Shown here: one piece after another, positions 45,923 through 59,870 of the stretch
How positions within the stretch are numbered: the first letter of the stretch is position 1
How the letters are laid out: the number at the start of each line of letters is the position of its first letter
Translations under genes and position numbers: made by a program
Source of the DNA: Nepenthes gracilis
Taxonomy: Eukaryota; Streptophyta; Magnoliopsida; Caryophyllales; Nepenthaceae
Length of the DNA: 64,000 nt
Direction of reading: 5' to 3'
NCBI GenBank assembly: GCA_033239525.1
Contig: BSYO01000010.1
Location: 9,699,379-9,763,378 of the forward strand
The notes under the pieces: model-generated
Seen by the model: only the letters and a program-made list of their open reading frames with translations
What the model was told of the DNA's origin: nothing
Databases searched by the model: none

Positions 45923-46950
45923 TTTTCACTATTAAAGATAGTTAAAACAGAATAAAAAGGATATGTGGCCTTTAATTTTGGTATGTCGAGTTCTATCGTA
46001 TTGAATAGTTGATTTTTATTTTCTTGCAGGAGACATTGTTTTATCAGTATAACAATTTGAATTACTACTCCAAAAAAGAAAATAATCTAATAAATAGAAT
46101 AATATTCTTTATTTAAGAAGAGATATATTGAAAAATATTGTTAACATAAATATTAATAATATGATATGTACATCTTACATGAAATAATTTATTATTTAAA
46201 CCTAAAAAAATTATAATTTAAATAAAAAATTGTAGAATTATTATTTTAAATATTATCAAAAGTAATAGAAAATCTTATTAAATATTTTAAATTCATTTAT
46301 AATAGCCTTAATTATTTTAGAAATTATAAATGTAGTACATGAGTGCTCAAAATTTTTAAATTTAATAATTATTTTGTAATTTTTAATTTTCTAAAATCTA
46401 ATGTATCATAACACTAATATAAGGTAAATTATTTTGTGATAATCATACATCACTAGTCAAAAAATATTATATATTATGTTTATTAATTCTAAAATTAATT
46501 TTTATTTAAATTGCTAAAAAGGCTAGTAGTCTTACATTTAACATTATGTTAAAATATTTATATATATATGGGTTGTAAGTATTTTTGCACATATCTTTTA
46601 ACTTATAGTCTTCCACCATGATAAAAGGGTTTTTTGATAGAACTATATATTTTGTCACTTTCTCCTGATTTAATCTTTGGTTGTATTGAAAAACATCAAA
46701 ATCTATACCACTTAGAAATTTTAGTTGAGTTTGAGTTGATGATAATTATTATTTCACATATTTTTTCATGCGTCTTTATAATTGTTTGAAATTTTCATAA
46801 GTATAATCTTTTTTATATTTTTTTTATAAATGACTTATTCTAATTATTAGGTAATTTAATTTTAAAAAGTTACTATACATTACTCAAACGTTTTTCCGGG
46901 GCAACCAAAACTAGGAGAATACACAATAGTGATATTTAGGTTAGATTATG
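45923..46950. other. AT-rich non-coding stretch
   Basis: Very AT-rich, with no frame, repeat unit or LTR module recognised. Probably the older sequence into which E0 inserted. Confidence 0.5.
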
Positions 46951-48301
46951 TGTGACAACTCGAATCCAAAATCCACAACTAATATCTAAATCTGATTACA
47001 TGGGAAAAATTTAAGTCTTAAATCAATATATAGCACATCCACAAATGATAAAAACATAAATAAAATAATCTAAATATCTTTACACCAATGATAAATTTAG
47101 AAAAAATACATAGCCCCATAAATCGTAAGAAAATAAAATAAAATATCAAAATGTATCTCTAGAGTATAAAATTGACGCACTCTCTCGTTAGGTCTCAATC
47201 TCTTTTGCCACAACCTTTTATCCAATTCTAGAGTCATTATCGTCTACATCTGCTACTCTGAAAGAAAGAAAAAATAGTAAAAGTGTGCCAAATATCCAAC
47301 AAGTGATAACAAATTTAAAAATAATAGAGAATAATAATAAATATCTTAGATATACAATATATAATATATGCCAAGAGTTATGAAAAATAATACAATATCC
47401 AATAGATAAATATATCAAAGAATTTGTATTTTATTGCATCTACGATTCAAATGTATAAGAAAGGCAGGTCACTCTAAACCCTGATATAACAAAGATCATA
47501 AGATTTCACCAATAAGAGGTGAAGATCCCTCAGAATCTGACATCACAAGAAATAAAGGGATCTCCTGGTTCGAATATTAGTGTAAAGGACCTAAAAACCA
47601 AATAATAATGAATAACATGAATTCCACTGAATCTGAATGTCATAAAGTCCATATATAGATTTTATTGTACACAATCGTGGATTCTATCGAATCCCAGACT
47701 CAAGAGGTTTTAAAAATGATGAAATATCATAATGAATCTTCTTGAACCTTATTCTGTCACCGTGAACCAAAGGTTGCGTATTTACGTCCCCAATGGCTGG
47801 GTAAATGTAATGAGGTTATCCATGGTATTCTCACTAGTCATACAATTCTCCTAGAGGTTATATCTGTAGCATGCCTATATCATCCATAATACCCCTCGCC
47901 AAATAATATCCCTAATATTATTTCCTACGATTGTCACATGATTATAAGTATCTCTCTACAATAAATAATATATCTCATTATTATCATGATATGAAAATCA
48001 GTATCGGATAAGTGTAGACTATCTAAGGTATTGTAGCCTCCCATTCGATTAAATACCTTAGTATTTTCGTATACTCTCATTTACCTTAACTATAAGAAGC
48101 TAATAACTCATCTACTCATACAATCGAGTATAACACAAAGAAGGCTTTAAAATTTCAATGAAAGAATTATCATTCGATGCTGATAAAGATCATACACACG
48201 CAATTCAAAATAACATAAATAATGTCATTATCGGAAGTAAGGAAAAGTACCAAGGATAGTTTAAATATTCGATCAATTGCCATAATATCTTATTAAGTCC
48301 C

Positions 48302-48338
<37 letters not shown>

Positions 48339-49104
48339 TTCACTCATGGATTTCCAACGCCCCTCAAATAGCAATAATCAAGGCTGCCCTCTCTCTCTCA
48401 CTCACCTACATCACTCCTGCACCTTACAGCTACCCACACACTCTACACACACACTCACACCACTGTCGTGCACACACCTCACCCAGCAACATCCACCTCA
48501 CACTACTACTCACGCCACAACACACACCACATAGCACACACATTTACCCATTATTTACTTTCATTATTTTAGCAGCCAAACGGCGATTGTTTATTCTCAA
48601 TTCCCTAACTTCTCACTAATTAAACTATCCAACATGTAAATCAGGAAATTATGTTCCATCATTGTATTAAGATTTTAAGCCTTAAGCCTTAATTTTAACG
48701 TGTAGCCCGGATTCCTGTTTCCATTGAGTCAAAGGCTTTGTTTTTTACCCATGCTTCCCTTATCCAAAATTTTCCAACATCACATCCTGGAAACAAAAAT
48801 TCAACTCACAGGATTTAACAGAAAGTTTGTAATTTTACATAATAATTATTTTGAGCTCAGAATCATATTGATTCTTTGGAAACCCATAGCAAAACTGAAT
48901 GTCTTATTTTTCTAATTTCTTCATCAACGGCCCAATTTAATTGCAATCATCCAAAATTCACCCATATACAACAAATTCTTTCATAATCTTGATACAAAAA
49001 TAGAAAATTTACATTACTATTAGAGTAGGAAGGTCATGGATTATTGCAAATAATCTCAAATCTACTTGCCTGATTAACGAAATGCCAACGGCGGTGACTT
49101 TGAC
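46951..49104 (-). repeat. Degraded minus-strand LTR fragment L, cut by E4
   Basis: Read on the minus strand, CTTTCTTTCAG/AGTAGCAGATG (near 47250-47275), preceded by an equivalent of the CTTGCTGGGCCTCGGCTCACT module, is the acceptor-like region of the other LTRs. AAG/GTAAATG near 48065-48075 may be its donor, and ATCAGGCAAGTAG near 49063-49075 is the segment just after the promoter. The fragment stops at 49104 where E4 begins. TGTGACAACTCGAATCC at 46951 may be its outer end. Weak similarity only. Confidence 0.45.
48303..48338. repeat. (TA)n(CA)n microsatellite
   Basis: TA dinucleotides passing into an unbroken CA run. Followed to 48545 by C/A-rich sequence with few G, which gives a spurious histidine/threonine-rich frame. 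Confidence 0.9.
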
Positions 49105-51620
49105 TATAAGGTACTATTTCTAAAAATATAATAAAAATGAGTTGAAAAATTTTGGATTCTAAAACATAGTAATTGTGGGGTAATTATGTCAATTAATCAA
49201 AAGTGGACTTAAAGTTTTTGGAAAAGTGAGTACCGGAAGCAAAATAAGGGTGAGAGGCATAGTGATTGACTGCCGCCCAAGGCACTACTCGGGAAAAAAT
49301 AATGGAACTGCCGCACCCGAGGAGCATCGAGGTGCATTTGGTGGAATCGGGCCGCTCGAGGAGTGCCCAATGGGCACACAAGCCTAGCTCTTTGGGTCTC
49401 TTGGAGCTCGATTAGCGCTCAAGCGGCATTATGCGTAAAAGCCACGTCTGAGTTCTTTTTAACCATTGGCCATGTGGTTTGGGTGAAGCACGGGAAAGAG
49501 AGAGGAAGAGTGAGAGAGGGTGCAGAGAGGAGAGAGAAATGGAGCAAACGAAGGCTTTCGGGTCTGATTTCGGTTTAGAACTAGTTGGAGAAATTGTAAA
49601 TCAGGTTAAGGCAAGTATATCCATACCCTTTTCTTCTGTTTTCTTTGATTTTTATTCGATTCCCTTTGGGTATTATTATCTTGATACCTAACCCATGCAT
49701 GTATATATGATGCCCATAGCTTAATCATGCATATATATGAATTTCATGTTCAAATTTGAGGGTTTATGCCAATTTTTGCATATAAACCCTAACCCCACGC
49801 CGGGTGGTTTCAGCCTTTGATGTTTGGGGCTTTTATATAAATTGAGACTAGAATATCATTGCCTATATCCTAGGTAAGTTAATTTATCGATTAGATATTC
49901 GATTTGGTGGATTTATATGGATTTTCGTTTGTAAAACCCCAAACTCACGCCTGGACCTCATTTGAGCACATATTTTGAGTTTTATTCATAAATTGAATTG
50001 TGGTTTGGTTTACCTATGTCTTGAATTTAGTAATTTACCCATTTGATCATCGAAATTTTGTGAATTACTCGACATGCCCCACCTATGCACTGTTCACATG
50101 TACTGTTCAGTCAAGCTCTTTGGTAATTTTTACATAATTCTACATTGTCTAATTGTCAATTAAGCTACATGTACATTTGCATATGATTAATTGTTATTTC
50201 AAAATCATGTTCATTAATCGATTGTGAAGAAAATGTGAGCCGGAAGCCTCTAAAGTTATAATTGCCTATCGGTGATAAAAATCTCTATTCTTTCCTATGT
50301 TTATGATATTCTTATATTCAAAATGAGTCAAGAAAAGATTTAAGTATGAATGAAAGATAATAATCATATATACATTCGAAGGGAAGTCTACAATGTGTTA
50401 TGTGATCGAATTATTCTCCCGATTGGAAATATTGTGAAAGAATTATGGTGGACATTTCCTCAAATGAATAAGAAACCATGAAACTAGGACTACGGATTTA
50501 CGTTACAGAGGTAATATCCCTTGGCCTATGACTAGCATTACAGTAGAGACTCGAGGATTACTTCGACCGCGTATTGTAGTGGGTAATAATCTTGGCAAGC
50601 CCTAGGATATTACTGTGGAAGGACGAGGACAACCTCCGGGTCTCGGAGGTATATGTGGAGGCATATATAATGGCCGAGTAGTTACAGACCTTAAATATAG
50701 CTGATAGTTGAGTAGCTGCAGGCGTAAAATGTAGCTGATGATCGAGTAGTTCCAGACCTTAAATGTAACTAATGGCTGAATAATTTAAGTCTAAAATATA
50801 GTCGTTATGCTTTAAAATGTGTAGAGTAACACAATCTTTTTATCGTTCTCCCACACCTTTAGTTAGTGAGGTTTACTGATTCTAATTCATAAAAATAAAT
50901 AATTATACATAAATTATATCCGAAAGAGAAGTAAATTATATTCCAAAGCATATTTGATCAAGTTCTTGTTTATGCATCTCTTTCAAAATTATATATTCTT
51001 CTTCTACTTAACCTTTCTTATATTATCTACTGTTTTTGAATATGACACACTTACTAAATATTTGGCTCACCCTTACTGCTTCTTCTTGTCTCCAGATTAG
51101 CATAGGCCTATTATGTTGATGGGACACAGTAAAGACTAGAGGTGGAATAGGCTCTGGACTTGGAAGATCGAATCGGAAGATTTATACCTTATAGATTATA
51201 GTTAATTGTATATATTCATATTTCAGTTTGATTTATTAATATATATTGTACAAAATGACTAATAATCAGATAGTTTAATTTTCGCTATCATTTAGATTTA
51301 TTTATACTTCTACAGGATATTGTGATTTATAATAGATACCTAGTGGCATCTCTCTTTGGCCGATGCTGTATATATGCACCGTATTGGAGCCACATCTAAG
51401 TAGTGGATTCGGATCTTATGTAGTTTGTGTACTGATTTTTATATGTTGTCGGAACTTGGAGCTATTGAGATATATATATGTGAGTTGTTGAGATGTTATG
51501 GCATTTTGGGAGGATTTATATATGTTGTACAGGATATTTCACAGGTATTTGTATAGTTGGACGACCGTATTACAGAGAAAACTCAATCAGATTTTTGGTA
51601 GAAAAGTACGGTCTATCACA
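49105..51620 (+). repeat. E4 5' LTR (family H)
   Basis: TATAAGGTACTATTTC (from TGTAAGGTACCG) to CTATCACA. It shares with 61000-62875 the CGCTCGAGGAG patch, a purine-rich block (49494-49545), the 34-bp repeat and the donor-like GAG/GTAATA (GT 50511); the acceptor-like TGTCTCCAG (AG 51095) falls in the part of the 3' LTR beyond J. Frames at 49363-49691 reappear in the 3' LTR (61379-61606) only because the LTRs are copies. Confidence 0.88.
50670..50824 (+). repeat. 34-bp tandem repeat in E4 5' LTR, about 4 copies
   Basis: Units alternate GGC(C)TAAAATGTAG and GACCTTAAATGTAG ends around GATGGTTGAGTAGCTG. The 3' LTR has about eight. Confidence 0.8.
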
Positions 51621-53881
51621 ATTAGTATTAGAGAAAAGAGATACCTTAGGTTTGATTTGAATTGTATGTAGAAGTTTAGGATAGATTAAAATTGATCAAA
51701 TAAATAGACGTAGGTGTAAGGACAATTAAGTTAGATTGAATAGTTTCAGTTATCATGGTTAGATAGCTTAGGTTTAAACTAAGTTAGAGATAAAAAATGA
51801 GTTCCGTTGTCAAGCTTATAAGGTCCTAGTTAGTGTCTGATGCGCGACCTAACCCGTAATGCGTTGCCTTCAGATAGGGTATAAGTAACCACAATGACTC
51901 CTAGACAAGGGTTTACTTGTGATAGTAGTCGATAGTGAGGCTGAGAGGAGCTGTAGAGTGGCGTCTTAGGGTTGTATTTGATGGATGGCGATTTAGTGCT
52001 TGAGTTGATCGGTGTTGATTTGAGGCCTAGGTTAATTAGTTTTGGTTCAAAATTTAGGCTTGATCGGCACTAAATTAAGGTCCTTAGAGTAGCAATTTGC
52101 TAAGATGGGATGTTTGAGTAAAATGATCAAGCGTGATGGATTAGGTAAAATTGATGGCTTAATGATAGAATAACTTAGAGTCAATTCTAGCATAATAAAT
52201 CCTGGGATAATGACTTATAATTGATTTGAAAATGTTTAAGTGCCTAAATTTTTTGGTGGCTTGGATCCTTTAGCGGTCAAAATATGGGTCCTAAGAATTA
52301 AGATGGCGATAATGGTGATCCAATATTTGGAGGAAGATAAGGCGGTATTGCCCCATGTAAGTTAGGAGGTGAAGTTGACCTTGGGCATGGGCCTTGAGAA
52401 TAAAGAGATATCACTGGATATGTTCCTAGATGCTCTACGGATGAATGTCTTGTTTTAGTGGGATTTTTGGGAGCATATTTCAATTGTGGATAGGTCGACC
52501 GCATGATTAGAGATTACCCTTATCCCATGGGTCGGACAGTAAAGGAGCCCAGAACCTGAAATCGGGGCTTCATGGTGATGGCACAAAGTATAGAAGGGTC
52601 GTCCATCATGGTGGAAGGTAAAATTTTCGGATCTTGATATTTCAATATATGTATTATTTTGGGATCCAGAATCTATGCTTTATTAGGGTTTCCTAAGCTT
52701 ATTTATTTATCTGAGGATCGTAAGCCTTATACTAGTTGTATCGAGGTCTACAACGTTTTCTTGGGTTTATAGATATGATTGATTGAACTAATTTTATTGC
52801 CTTGTGGCGCTAAGGTCCAATTTGACATTAATGGTGTCTTGATTTGGTGAGTTGCCATGCCAACATGAATTGTAGCGGTAGGATATGATACTCGCCATCA
52901 AATTATGAAATTTTGAATATGAAGCATAGATGATGGAGTAGCGACAAGATGATGTCATTTTGCCTTCAAGTTGCTTAAGGAATGTAAGTGCCTTCAAGGT
53001 GTCATTTTTTTGTTAAGTAATTAATTGCATTAAAATTTAAATAAAATGTACAAGCAGCTATGTTCTTTACCAAGTGTTTTGTCAACTTGGCAAAAGAAAC
53101 ATAGAAACAGGGAGTCCGCTAACCCATGAAAAAAGTCATTAAAAACAAGATTACAATATCAAAAACGGCACTCCGTCCAATGCACTCCGGAATCTACAAA
53201 GCACTCCGGCCTCCTGACAAAAGATCACTGGATGTAAGTGCCAAGTTCAGTTTGCATATAAGACCACAATTAGGCATTGTTTTGTGGTCACTAAGGAGAG
53301 TGGATTGTGTAGGTATTTGAGAATATTTTTTTAAGGAAAGGATTAGCCAAATTACCTCCTGATCGTGAAACTGATAGTTGCTATGGAGTTGTGCCAAGGA
53401 TTGGCACCCAATTTGAGGACTCCATATGGAACTGATGAAGCATTGACTAAATATTTTGCCGTGAGGTGTTTCAGTGCTTTTGGGGTGGCCTCATTGATGA
53501 ATTCCTAGAATTGAAAAGGTGTGTGAACCCCATCGGAGTATTGTATCTTTGATTAAAACAACAGTTAGCCGTGTGCTTAAGTATGAAAGGAATAAGGGGA
53601 AGTGTATGTTGGGCATATGGCTTTTCCGATCATAGGAATGTGATTCCTTAGAATTTGGAGCGATGGCTAATATAGAGAAAGATTGATTGATGTCTTGAAG
53701 GTGTGTGGTTTTCTTGGGTCTCGTTAAACCAAGAGTAATCTAATAAGGGTTTCTCAAAGATTGCAGCGTTGTGAGGCGTTTGGCTTAGAGATGACTCGTA
53801 TCCGTCAAAATGGGTCATGCGAGAGTAACCTTCGAGGAATTAAGGATTAGTTGTCAACTTTATTGTTTGGACAACTAATCC
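51621..53881 (+). pseudogene. E4 interior, left part: leader and decayed gag-pol
   Basis: Starts with ATTAGTATTAGAGAAAAG (decayed primer-binding site) and GAGATACCTTAGG. From about 52300 to 52620 it matches the non-coding interior of E2 (GAAGCTCT..GGGTGAATG near 16978; GGGAGCAT..TTCAAT). Around 53260-53450 it follows the protease-RT junction of E0 and E3 (CTCCTGATCGTGAAACTG for the PPHRE region) without an open frame. No protein can be read. It ends near a perfect 12-bp inverted repeat where the minus-strand fragment I begins. Confidence 0.55.
53844..53881. repeat. Perfect 12-bp inverted repeat
   Basis: GGATTAGTTGTC (53844-53855) and GACAACTAATCC (53870-53881) around a 14-bp loop, at the left edge of LTR fragment I. 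Confidence 0.85.
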
Positions 53882-56800
53882 ACAAAATGAAACATACTAA
53901 AAACAGTGATATATATATATATATATATATATATTAAACAACAAATCATGGAATAATGCATAAATACAAATTCATTTCCAATAAATATGCTTAAACGTAA
54001 TTATGCATAGAGAGGTAATGTATAAAGCAAAGCTTAATCATGAGCTCGTGAACAATTCTTACCTTTATTTTGTTTCATATTTTCTTTTACTTGTTTCTCT
54101 TTTTCGTTCTTTTATTTATCTTGAGAGATCAGGGCTAGTAGAACCTACTCGCAAGAGGAGCGAATAATCAAGGATAGATTGTATTCAATCTACACAATCA
54201 AAGGCCTTAGTTCTTATTTATGTGTTATTTCATATGTCCTCCTCATCATGAGGACCTTTCTTTCAAATTCACAATTCTTGGCTCTTTTTCTCCTTGTATA
54301 ATGCCCCGAGGATGGTGATCTATGTTATTTTCTTCCTTGTACAACACCCTAAGGACGACGATCTTAAATCATATCATTTTCTCCCTGTACAATGCCCCGA
54401 GGACAGCAGACCATGTATTACTTTATGGATGGAATTATCCTTGATTACCAATGAACTTTCTAAGGCTTTCAAGAATATCACTCACTTCACTTAAGCGGCA
54501 AGGACACGTGGCCAGAGTATCCTCGGGTCTCCACCGCAATATTTATGGTAGGCCAAAGAAGGTTACCTGCTAAACAATCCTTGGTCCATGTTCTTATTAT
54601 TATTACTTCGTGAAACTTGATTCTTGCATTCTTAATCTCTGTTTTCATTTATCAGTGGCCATTTCATTGGAATTCTTAACCTTGGAGATCTCAATTTTTC
54701 CATTCTCGCTCTTGGCTCTTATTCATTCACGGCCATTTTAATCTTTTCAGGAAGCCATTCAGATAATCTTGTCATCACTTAATGTTCTTCATAGTCTTCT
54801 AACTTTTAATTATTTATTAACTAGTACTTCACAATATAACATGTGTAGATCATCACTCAATGTTCATAATCCTTGCTCTTTCTACTTAATTCTTTATTTC
54901 TCCTTGGTCACTGTTTTTCACATCTTTTCTTCATATTTATCATCGGTTACTGTTTTTCTTATCTCTTAATTCATCAAATAATTTTAGGATACTTATTATA
55001 ATTTTTAACATGATTGTAGATAATAGCATTCATCAGTCTTCAATATTTTATAATAACATCTTCCCAATATCATAATTTATTTATTTATCATAAAACATGA
55101 GCAATACAATTAAACCAATAATTTATAATACTTACATAAAATTATGATATTTATTTATAATATTATGAAAAGCATGCAATATTTTATACAAATATCATAA
55201 ATGGAGAATTATAAAAACATTAACAGAGAAAACAAGAGTTAAGTACACTTGCCTCCCTTACTGCTCACGTTTATGCTTTCGTTTCCTTCTTTTCTTTTCT
55301 TTATTCTTTTTCCTTCCTCTCCTCTTCCCTTTTTCCCTCGTGTTCTACTGCTCTCCTGCACTTCATCCTTCCACTCATATTTATAGGCGTAGTGCCCGCC
55401 TTTCTAGAAGCCTCTATAATTTTTGCCCTTTTTTGTGTCTCCTGAGTTTCTAGAATTTTTGACAATTCTTTACCTGTGCCATTGAAGAATGTTTTTGGCA
55501 TTTTTATCCAATTCCAACATTTTACTCATCTTGCCATTCTTTCGGTATTTTACTTATACCAGTCAAATGACCTTCCTGGCATTTTTAGCCATTCCGGTAT
55601 TTTTACCCAAAATTATTTCGATAATTTTACTTTTTTCGGTAATTTTGTGCAACCGGTAATTTTGCTTTATTCATCCTTATCTAGTGTTTTTCCCACAAGT
55701 AGTTCAATTATTTTTTTCTTTTCATGTATTCCGGTCATTTCATGCAATCAGGCCGTCTTGCCACTTTAGCCAGTCAAAGTGTTGACCGGCTATTTTGGCC
55801 AACCAGTCTTTCCCTTCAAAATTCATACCGGCAATTTCCTTATATTTATATTGGTCAAGCATACCAGCATTTTCCTTTCCAGCATACCGGGTGTTATCTT
55901 CACATACTTCCTATCGGTCATTTTTATTCACCACATACCGGTCATTTTCTTTTACAGCATACCAGTCACTTTCCTTATTCATACAGGGCCATTTGCATCA
56001 ATCTGATATTTTGTGTATTCAATCATACTGGTAATTTGCCTTATTCTGAAAATTTGCTTTTATACCGGTAAAATGCTCAAATCGGCAAAATGCATCCATT
56101 CTGCCAATTTTGGCTATACCGGTCAGAATGCGGATGTTGACAAATTGCTCATCCCAGCTATTTTGGCTATTCCAGGCAAACTGCACATACCAGGCAATTT
56201 TGCCATTCTAGTAATTGTGCATACTAGCTAAGCATACTGGTCATTTTGCGCAACTTGCCATACCAGTTGTTCTCATTTTGCACTAAACTGCCTAAAACAC
56301 TAATGCTTCCCAAAATACCCATTTTGATAATTTCTCTCACAATATACCGATCACACAATCTGGTAATTTTAACATGCATTCATACCGGTCATTTTCCTTT
56401 TAATGTATATTGATCATATTGGTATTTTGCTCCCAACCAGCATTTCCTCAAATGAATTTTCGATCATTTAATTCATACCGATAATTTTATCCATTCCACC
56501 CACAACACCCATCCCGGGCATTTTGGCCATACCAGGCAAATTACACATACTGGGCAAATTGCATTATACTAGCCTTTGTCTCCTCAATATTTTATATTGG
56601 AAAATTTGGGTAATTTGCGCATGCCGGGTAATTTATGCATTTTGGTCAAATTGTGTATACCGACAATTATCTCCTGTAATTATACCGGTTATTTTCCCAT
56701 TCTGGCTTTTAATGCAAACCGACCACTTTTGCCATAAGCCAACGGCCTCTAGCGGCTTAATATCCCATGGCTGCTAATTGTAGCTTGTTTTCCCATGTAG

Positions 56801-57261
56801 CTAAAGTAGCTGGTCTTCTCGGCTATAGAGCAATAGTTCCCATTTTTGTTGGTCAACCAGTGTTTGACCTGGTAGTTTCTCATTTATTATGCATTTTATT
56901 CGGTCAACATGTTGATCGGACAATCTTCTTAATTATTTTTTTCCCATCAATGAAGCATTGACCGGCCATTTTTCTTTATTAGCGTCTGATCATATTGGCA
57001 ACCGGCCAATTGTGTCTCATCCGATCAATTCTTTGACAAAAATTTGGGCCTTTTGGGTACTCATTTTGGTCGGTCAACAATGCCTTGTCCGTCTTGCTTC
57101 TTAACTTCATTTTAGCCGGTCAACTCTTCATTGATTGGTTATTTTCTTATTTCAGCCTGCCGATTTTCCTCATATTTTTGCAAATCTACTTGTCCCAATA
57201 TTTAATTATATTAATATTAATTATTAGAAGTTATAATATTTTAAAAATCAGTACCTTACCA
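53882..57261 (-). repeat. Minus-strand LTR fragment I in E4
   Basis: Right end GTACCTTACCA is the complement of TGGTAAGGTAC, a family A/H-type LTR start. Reading leftward come a long CCGG-type array, GCAG/GTAACC (near 54565), GGTAATCAAGGATAAT, the GTACAAGGAGAAA module three times (54290-54400), and GATTGTGT..ATACAATCTATCC (54170-54210). The part beyond (acceptor region and CCGTTCCGTCACA end) is missing, so the fragment is truncated at its 3' side. A (TA)n run lies at 53909-53934. Confidence 0.75.
55540..57130 (-). repeat. Degenerate CCGGTCATTTT / GTTGACCGG array in fragment I
   Basis: Dozens of ATACCGG(T/C)CATTTT(G/C)-like units with irregular spacing, grading into GGTCAAC-type units at the LTR 5' side (56840-57130). 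Same class of U3 as F and C. Confidence 0.75.
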
Positions 57262-57426
57262 TGTTTCTTGTGACTTGTGTGTGTGGTTACCTTTGGTTAA
57301 GAAGGTGTAGAAGCCTATGATCAGTATTACCCCACCCATAGTTTGAGGTTGGTCATTGAGGTCTTAGCTTCAAAAATCGATAGGTGTCTCTTGTGGAACT
57401 AGCCGTGTCTAAATGATCTTAAAAGG
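57262..57426 (+). pseudogene. E4 pol remnant, RNase H part
   Basis: ATTACCCCACCCATAGTTTG...GGTCATTGAGGTCTTAGCTTC (about 57327-57372) follows E3 37049-37100 ([15 protein letters not shown]). Frame destroyed. It lies between the right end of I and the left end of K. Confidence 0.6.
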
Positions 57427-59870
57427 TGTTATGACCTAAGTTTTGAAATATGATAATTAGGGTAAAACAGAATTAATAATGATCAAGGATTAGGTTTAGA
57501 ATGTGAAAAATTAATTTCGAAAGTACAAAGAGGAAGTTGGGCCCTATAACGTATTGGTTTCTAAGATATGGTTAATGGGGTGGTGAGGTTTTGAAATTTC
57601 AAAATATAATAATTGGAAGGTAATTAAGTTAAGATAGGTGAATTGTGGTGGTCAAAAGGTACGGGAAGAATCAGATTGAAAAGCCCAAAGTTTCGACATT
57701 GGTAAATTGGGAATAAAAGTTGTAAACCAAGAAACATTGATTTATAAATAATATTTCGGGATTTAAATTATGATAATCATGGCCTATTAAGGTGATATAA
57801 TCAAAATTAGGGTCAAAGGATGTGAAAAATTGAGTAAGAAGAGTCAAAATGGGTCTTAGATGGTGAAAACACGAAGTAGGCTTGCTGCAGGCTCGATGCA
57901 TGCTTGACATGCGCCTGACATGTGCTCGAGTATCGCTCGAGCTCCAGTGAGGCGCGATTTTGAGCAAGGAACTGCCCGAGCCTCGCCCTAGGCAGAGCGG
58001 GGGCGAGGAGGCTACGACGGGCGACTCTCGAGGACTGCTCGAGTACCTGACCAATTATATAAGGCCGAGCGCATTTTGCTTGGCCATTACGTGATGATTC
58101 TAGTAGAGAACGGAGGGCGAGAAGAAGGAAAGGGGAAGAGGAAAAGAGGAATCTGGTCGTTTTACTCCGATTCGGGTAAAAATAACAGTAGATTGGGCTC
58201 AGATAGTGTACTTCGGACGTTATTTACTATTTTTATAGATTTTCTGTATCTTAAAAATGGTATTTATACTCTAAATCCATGATTCTACATGTTTACTATA
58301 AATACTGCCTGTTTCTCTCGATTAATTAGACAAAATTTATGTTTACATGTATATATATTGCAATATATAGTTTTGATTTCATGTAAATGCATGTATTTAG
58401 TATCCGTTTATCATTCGAATTGTTTGGCAAAACCCTAAGCATGAAAATGAAGGGATTTAATAGTTTTAATCCAAAATTTTTGACATGTAAGAGTTGATTT
58501 GTACTGAGATAGTGTCCAAGTGGTGATTTTTATCTGAAAAATTTATACGAAATTACACTGATGAATTACTGAGAATTTCTGAAGCACACTGAAGGGTTAA
58601 TCATGAAATTCTGACTAGTAAAGAATGATAGTTTATAAGTTTCCTGATTGTATTAATTAGGACCCAAGACTGAAATACAGTCAAGTTAGGTTTTCCAACA
58701 TACCTTAGAACGTTATCATAGTAATCGATGATAACTCTATCCATGGAGTTACACATGGCCTGCCCTTCCTCAGGGCATTAGTTTCAGAGGGTAGAACTGC
58801 AGATGATCCACCGTCCTTCGGGAGGAATTTGCACATAATTCACCATCCTTCGGGAGGTATTAGTATATAATCTCATGAGAAGGGAAAATCCCACGAGACG
58901 GGATACTTGCTGGCCTTAGATTGTATGAAGTAAACACAATCTATCCTCAATTATTTGCCCAATCTATTGGTAGGGTCTACTGGTTGGGTCCTTTACTGAT
59001 AGAAAATGAATTTTCTAGAATTTATAAAATGGATACTATTTTTTGATTTCTAAAGCGTGTTTTACCGATTTATAATTATCAAAACTTGATTTATGTTTTC
59101 TGAGACTTGTTTAAATTCAATTATGCTTTCCTCATGATTATTGCATGAAAGCATAAATAATAATTTTCGAAACCTGTTTATGTTGAATCATGCTTTTCTC
59201 ATGCTTTCTATATATGTCCCTGTTCTTTGATAGCTTTTAGAGCCATCTGTATATATGTTCTGCGTGAGATCATTATATTCTATATGTTTTAGAACCTTAC
59301 TGGGTTTCGACTCACTGTTTTACTGTTTTTCCCTCTAGATAAGGACATAGAGACGATATCGGATGTGCAAGCTTAGATAGAGCATAGCAAGGAGGATTTG
59401 GAGCCTTGAAGTCATCCTGAAGATTTTTGAAAAATCTTATAGTTTTGCATGTAAATGTCTAAATTGTGAATGAAATTATGTATTGATGATTATTATACGT
59501 TCTAAAATCTGTTGGATTACTAATTATGCTTCTGCAAGTTTTTATAGTTACTTCCACTATTCTATTTTAGATATGTATAAGTCCTATTATATGTTTTTTA
59601 ATTTAGTGGATAGGATTATATTTGAGTCATGGATGGAAATGGCAAATCGGTGGTCTTGTGAATGCGTGTTGTAGAAAAATTATGGTATAAAGGGATAGTT
59701 GTGTGCATGTACTAGTTTGTTATACAAGTTTATATTTCTATTTAAGCTAATTTTAGGAAAGACTCTGTCCGTTTTTCCCTAGAACCTTAAGCGAGACTTG
59801 GGTTTATGTTCCTGTTTTGTAATGACGGAATTATTTGAGGGCAAAAAAAAAAAAAATCCATTCCATCACA
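57427..59870 (+). mobile_element. Solo LTR K in E4
   Basis: TGTTATGACCTAAG to AATCCATTCCATCACA, 2444 bp, flanked by AAAGG (57422-57426) and AAATG (59871-59875), a target duplication with one mismatch. GCTCGAG-type palindromes at 57924, 57935 and 58037; TTATATAAGG at 58055. Donor-like TCAA/GTTAGG (GT 58685), stem GATTGTAT..ACACAATC near 58929, acceptor-like TTTTTCCCTCTAG (AG 59338). No internal region. Confidence 0.88.
58055..58064 (+). promoter_or_regulatory. TATA box of solo LTR K
   Basis: TTATATAAGG, 12 bp after a GCTCGAG site. Confidence 0.6.

Noticed and set aside
48346..48534. His/Thr-rich 62-codon frame
   Set aside because: Low-complexity C/A-rich sequence next to a CA microsatellite.
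49363..49691. Charged frames that reappear at 61379-61606
   Set aside because: Apparent conservation is LTR-to-LTR copying within E4; the frames start and end differently and cover the purine-rich leader.
55476..56231. Series of overlapping frames in three phases
   Set aside because: Translated CCGGTCATTTT array of fragment I, read against the LTR's own strand.
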